The notes below the pieces were generated by a model. It was not told the DNA's origin, made no database searches, and saw nothing but the letters and a program-made list of their open reading frames with translations. From Pseudomonadota bacterium (lineage in GTDB: Bacteria > Myxococcota_A > Polyangia > Haliangiales > Haliangiaceae): 9,252 nucleotides of DNA. The position numbers were made by a program, and so were the translations under genes. Below, piece after piece: positions 5,961 to 9,252 of the stretch. The stretch covers positions 1-9,252 of the forward strand of contig JAEWJO010000411.1 of the NCBI GenBank assembly GCA_023386455.1, written 5' to 3'. Each line of letters opens with the position of its first letter. Within the stretch, counting starts at the first letter, position 1.

Positions 5961-8900
5961 CGGTGGGCGTCGAGCCAGGACGTTGCCTCGGCCACGTCTG
6001 CCGCGTGCGTCTCTCCCGCCGCGGCGAACGCGTCCTTGGCATCGGTGGCGAGCGTGCGCGCGCGAGGCAGATCGAAGCCCGCGAACGCCTTCGCGGCGGC
6101 GAACCGCGTGCGTGCGACATCGATCGGATCGCCGCCCTCCTGGCGCAGTGCGATCGCACGCTCGAGGAACGGCGCGGCACGCTTCGCCTTGCCGAGTGCG
6201 ACCTGCGCGTTGCCGATGCTGATCAGCGTATCGGCGAGCTCGGGATTCCTGGAGCCGAGCGCCTGCTGCAGGAGCGTCAGCGCGCGCTGGTAGTACCCGA
6301 GCGCGGCGACGGGACGCTTCTGCGCGAGCGCGGCATCGCCGAGGCCGGATAGCGCGGCGGCGAGACTCGGGTGATCGGGGCCGAGCTTGGCCTTCCAGAT
6401 GTCGTGGGCGCGCTGGAACGCGGCAGACGCGTCGGCGGCGCGGCCCTGCTTCAGCGCGACTTCGGCCAGGCGATACTGCGCGGTCGCGACGTTGGGGTGA
6501 TCGGCGCCGAGCGCCTTGGTCCAGATCTCGCTCGCGCGGCGGAACTGCACCGCGGCCTCCGCCTCGTGGTGCTGCTCGAGGAGGATCGTGCCGGTGTTGA
6601 TCGCGATCGTCGCGAGCTGCGCGTGCTCGGCACCGAGCGAGCGCTCGCTGATCGCGCGCGCCTTGTCGAGCTCGGCGAGCGCTTCCTTGTAGCGCTCCTT
6701 GTAGCGCAGCGAGGCGCCGAGGTTGATGCGCAACGTGGCGTCGAGTGGATGGTCTGGACCGAGGGCACGCTCGGCGACCGCGAGCGCGCGCTCGTAGAAC
6801 GCGATCGCCTCGTCGTACCTGCTGGTCCCCGCCGCGACGTCGCCGAGATCGCCGAGCGCGGTCGCGATCGCCGGATCGTCGGGCTCGAGGAGCTTCTGGC
6901 GGATCTCGAGGACGTGACGGCTGCGCTTCTCGGCGTCCTTGTAGTTGCCCTGCTCGAGCAGGATCGCGGCGACGTTCTGATCGAGCTCCGCTTGCAGGAC
7001 CTCGCGGCCGCCCAGCCGCTCGATCTTCGCGCCCGCATCGAGCGCGAGCTCCAGCGCCTCGGCGTAGCGGCCGAGACGCTCGCCCGTGATCCACACGAGG
7101 CCGTTGCGGGCCCGCGCCGCGGTCTCGTCGTCGCGCCCCGCCTCGGCGGCGATCGCGGCTTCCTTGTAGAGCTTCGCGGCCTCGGCGTACTCGCCGCTCG
7201 AGTCCGCGAGGCGTGCGGCGGCGAGCAGCGTCTCGCCCTGGAGTGGACGAAAGCCGAGCGTCTCCGCATCGGCGCTCACGGGCGAGAGCGCGGCCTTCGC
7301 GTCGGCGTAGCGTCCAGCGGCCCACAGCGCGCGCACCTTGCCGAGCTCGCGACGATCGGCGTCGACGCGCGCGCGGGTCGACGGGTCGGCCGGCGGCGGT
7401 ACGGGTGCACGCAGTGCCTCGGTATCGGCGCAGCCGTCGAGAGGCGGTAGCGCGCTCGCGATCTCGGCGGCACGCGACACGAGGTCCGCGTCGGCGACCG
7501 CGAGCACGTCGACGGTGGCGCGCACCTCGTCGAGGCGGCGGCGCAGACAGTCCATGCGCAGGTCGAGGAGCTCGGCGGACTGCTCGCCGCGGACGCGCGT
7601 CGCGAGGCACGCGTCCGTGCGCATGCCCGTCCAGCGCGACGTGTACCGATCGATCACGCGCGATACGGCACCGAACGCGTACTCCGCGTAGGGCTTGCCC
7701 GTCCTCGTGAACGCGGTGCGCATCGCGTCCTTGCGACTGCCGTCCCACACGCCGGCGAGCTCGCGCTCGCTGCCCTGGCACGCGTCCGCCGGATCGCGCC
7801 GCGACTGCCACACGAGGAGGCCGGCACCGGCGACCAGCACGGTCGCCGCAGCGCCCAGCACGAGACGCCGGCGGCGCGCGTCGGGGTCACGCCCGAGCGC
7901 CTCGATGATCGCGTCCATCGACGGCCAGCGATCCTCGGGGTCGACGGCAAGGCCGCGAAGCACGATGTCGCGCAGCCACGCGGGCACGTCGGTTCCCGCG
8001 GGCAGCGGGCGCAGGCGACCCTCGACGATGTTGCTCCGCAGCTCGACGTACGTCTTGCCCTGGAACGGTCGCACGCCGTAGAGCGCCCGATAGAACGAGA
8101 CGCAGAACCCGAACTGATCGCTGCGCGCGTCGCACGCGGCGAGCGTGTGCTGCTCGGGCGCCATGAACGGCGGCGTGCCGACGATGTGGCCGACCTGGGT
8201 CAGCGGGCTGTCGAGCAGCGACGACGACGGCGCGTGCGAAGGCGTCGTCTCGCGCGAGCGAGAGCCCGACGGCGACGCGGATACCGGGTCTGCCGCGAGC
8301 GGCAGCTTGATGCGGCGAGCCTTCGTCTTCTCGAGCGACAGATCGTTCGTCCGGATCGCCTCCTCTTCGTCCTCTTCCTCCTCCTCGTCCGGCCCTTCCT
8401 GCGAGTCGAGCTCTGCGCTCACCGAACCTGCCGACGCGGTCCGCGCGAGACCGAAGTCGAGGACGCGGACGCGCCCGTCGGATCCGAGGATCATGTTCGA
8501 CGGCTTGAAGTCGCGGTGCACGAGCCCGACCGCGTGCGCGGCGGCGAGGCCGCGCGCAGCCTCGCGAAACACGCGGAGCACCTCGCGCCACGGCCGGCTC
8601 TTCTCGAGCCACGCATCGCACGGCGTGCCCGGCACCAGCTCCATCGCGACGAACACGCCGTCGGAGAACCGCCCGACATCGTGAACCGCGACGACGTTCG
8701 GATGGGCGAGCTGCGCGAGTGCCTGGGCCTCGCGCAGGAGGCGACCCGCAAGCGTGTCGTTCGGCTGATCGGTCGTCGTCACGAGCTTGATCGCGACGTC
8801 GCGCGCGAGCTGCTTGTCGCGCGCCCGATAGACCACGCCCATCCCACCGATCCCGAGCTCGTCGAGGATCTCGTAGCGGTCGTTCAGGATCGGTGGTGGC

Positions 8901-9016
8901 GCGCGCAGTGGCTCGGCCGGCGACCGCCGCGGCTTCTTGCGCGCGACGGGGCCACCGAGCGTGTCCGTCGTCTCGTCCACCCGATCATCAGCGCCATCGC
9001 TGGGCACTTCGAGCAT
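5957..9016 (-). CDS. Receptor-type Ser/Thr protein kinase with one membrane span and TPR sensor half
   Basis: The product has 1,019 residues from the ATG at 9016. The kinase domain spans about 48-376, with a Gly-rich loop (GIGGMGVV, 55-62), catalytic Lys K77, helix-C Glu E96, HRDFKPSN (D169, N174), DFG (D187) and APE (E288). From DFG to APE is about 100 residues, against roughly 20-35 normally. The extra stretch (about 193-269) holds a run of Glu/Asp (210-219), a basic patch and a Ser/Pro-rich tract. A single membrane helix lies at about 385-403, flanked by Arg, putting the C-terminal half outside the cytoplasm. Residues 410-550 carry four cysteines and the 'MRTDACLATRVRGEQS' segment common in myxobacterial kinases. 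TPRs fill about 570-1000. The frame extends 34 residues upstream to an ATG at 9118, but that part is low in recognisable sequence. A GAGGAG lies 14 bases before the 9016 ATG, somewhat far. Probable role: environmental signalling; substrates unknown. Confidence 0.92.
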   Translation of the reverse strand: MLEVPSDGADDRVDETTDTLGGPVARKKPRRSPAEPLRAPPPILNDRYEILDELGIGGMGVVYRARDKQLARDVAIKLVTTTDQPNDTLAGRLLREAQALAQLAHPNVVAVHDVGRFSDGVFVAMELVPGTPCDAWLEKSRPWREVLRVFREAARGLAAAHAVGLVHRDFKPSNMILGSDGRVRVLDFGLARTASAGSVSAELDSQEGPDEEEEEDEEEAIRTNDLSLEKTKARRIKLPLAADPVSASPSGSRSRETTPSHAPSSSLLDSPLTQVGHIVGTPPFMAPEQHTLAACDARSDQFGFCVSFYRALYGVRPFQGKTYVELRSNIVEGRLRPLPAGTDVPAWLRDIVLRGLAVDPEDRWPSMDAIIEALGRDPDARRRRLVLGAAATVLVAGAGLLVWQSRRDPADACQGSERELAGVWDGSRKDAMRTAFTRTGKPYAEYAFGAVSRVIDRYTSRWTGMRTDACLATRVRGEQSAELLDLRMDCLRRRLDEVRATVDVLAVADADLVSRAAEIASALPPLDGCADTEALRAPVPPPADPSTRARVDADRRELGKVRALWAAGRYADAKAALSPVSADAETLGFRPLQGETLLAAARLADSSGEYAEAAKLYKEAAIAAEAGRDDETAARARNGLVWITGERLGRYAEALELALDAGAKIERLGGREVLQAELDQNVAAILLEQGNYKDAEKRSRHVLEIRQKLLEPDDPAIATALGDLGDVAAGTSRYDEAIAFYERALAVAERALGPDHPLDATLRINLGASLRYKERYKEALAELDKARAISERSLGAEHAQLATIAINTGTILLEQHHEAEAAVQFRRASEIWTKALGADHPNVATAQYRLAEVALKQGRAADASAAFQRAHDIWKAKLGPDHPSLAAALSGLGDAALAQKRPVAALGYYQRALTLLQQALGSRNPELADTLISIGNAQVALGKAKRAAPFLERAIALRQEGGDPIDVARTRFAAAKAFAGFDLPRARTLATDAKDAFAAAGETHAADVAEATSWLDAHR
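6125..6880 (-). repeat. Six tandem 126-bp units encoding 42-residue kinesin-light-chain-type TPRs
   Basis: Within the kinase gene, residues about 713-964 repeat every 42 residues. The anchor motifs are DDP, DHP, EHA, DHP, DHP and RNP (their third residues at 715, 757, 799, 841, 883 and 925), each followed by a similar helix pair with an LG- or IG-type turn and a YxxAL-type helix. Earlier TPRs (about 570-712) are more degenerate and not in strict register. The repeat is at protein level; the DNA units have diverged. Confidence 0.85.
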
Positions 9017-9156
9017 CGTAGACGGGTTTGCTCCTCGACGAACGTGGCCGATGTGGGCCTCGCGGATACACCGCGCGCCGATCCCGTCCGGATTCCCGAG
9101 ACCTTCACCCGTTCGCATGACGCGGCCGTCCCGAGGTGCCCGTAGGATGTCCCTCG

Positions 9157-9252
9157 ATGAGCTGGGGCTACTTTCTCGACCTGAATTTGACGCTGCCGAC
9201 CGACGAGTGGACGCGTCTCGCGCAGACCAAGACGAGCGACCACGCTGTCACG
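9157..9252 (+). CDS. Start of an unrecognised gene, truncated by the window end
   Basis: Thirty-two codons are visible from the ATG at 9157, beginning MSWGYFLDLNLTL and with no stop before the window end. The codon pattern (G/C at most third positions) fits the neighbours. AGGA (9144-9147) lies 9 bases upstream and may be a Shine-Dalgarno; the same bases form TAGGAT, which could be a -10 element. The gene diverges from the kinase gene, with 140 bp between the chosen starts. An in-frame GTG at 9136 is a less likely start. No family is recognised, no signal peptide is evident, and no function is proposed. Confidence 0.55.
   Translation, partial: MSWGYFLDLNLTLPTDEWTRLAQTKTSDHAVT

Noticed and set aside
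6125..6880. 126-bp periodic repeats as a CRISPR-like or other DNA repeat array
   Set aside because: Periodicity is fully explained by 42-residue TPR units in a coding frame, and DNA identity between units is low.
6371..7450. A 359-codon plus-strand open frame under the TPR region
   Set aside because: It is the mirror of the TPR codons; its Arg/Glu/Leu repeats follow the 126-bp period of the kinase gene.
5598..7811. A 737-codon open frame antisense to the thioredoxin gene and overlapping the kinase gene in another frame
   Set aside because: Product is mostly Arg/Ala/Gly with no domain; it is the usual shadow of GC-rich codon bias, while the kinase frame carries full motifs.
8359..8390. Polypyrimidine/polypurine tract as a triplex or slippage element
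   Set aside because: It encodes the Glu/Asp run of the kinase insertion and is interrupted by GTC codons; no independent evidence for a DNA-level role.
1..9252. Frequent CGATCG and GCGATCGC palindromes
   Set aside because: They occur throughout coding sequence at common codon pairs and show no clustering that suggests a site-specific role.

Overview
The window is very GC-rich, tightly packed DNA with strong G/C bias at third codon positions. It most resembles a myxobacterium-type genome (Myxococcota). That is an inference from content: a 1,019-residue Ser/Thr kinase with one membrane span and a kinesin-light-chain-type TPR sensor half, a GspE/PilB N-terminal (MshEN) protein that is not an ATPase, and several small lipoproteins. 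I see no RNA genes, CRISPR arrays, insertion sequences or phage genes.

Layout. Bases 1-1490 (+) hold a two-gene unit joined by an ATGA overlap: a 5'-truncated TIM-barrel/DUF2249 fusion and a RIC/YtfE-type di-iron protein. This points to repair of nitrosative or oxidative damage to iron centres. Bases 1487-3460 (-) hold an AhpD-like carboxymuconolactone decarboxylase (CMD) gene, an ECF41-type sigma factor with a SnoaL-like tail (again ATGA-overlapped), and, 109 bp further on, a small lipoprotein. An exact match to the known ECF41 target promoter lies just before the CMD gene, so the sigma factor very probably drives its own operon. Bases 3541-4668 (+), divergent from that operon, encode a protein with a canonical tandem MshEN c-di-GMP-binding motif, an acidic linker and a GAF-like domain.

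Bases 4669-5391 (-) look like a small outer-membrane beta-barrel gene whose signal peptide is cut off from the barrel by an in-frame TGA. Bases 5438-5941 (+), divergent from it, encode a TlpA/ResA-like thioredoxin lipoprotein. Bases 5957-9016 (-) encode the receptor-type kinase, with an unusually long acidic and Ser-rich insertion in its activation segment. A further plus-strand gene begins at 9157 and runs off the window.

The genes read as loosely related stress, redox and signalling functions rather than one pathway: di-iron repair, CMD/ECF41, a thiol-disulfide lipoprotein, c-di-GMP sensing and a Ser/Thr kinase. The three convergent junctions are extremely compact, with stop codons overlapping, abutting or 15 bp apart, each inside or flanking a palindrome. 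I found no clear sign of a wholly new defence or mobile system. The most interesting points are the intact ECF41 promoter with a probable leaderless transcript, the stand-alone c-di-GMP-binding protein, the kinase insertion, the RIC protein lacking its usual cysteine domain, and the interrupted barrel gene.
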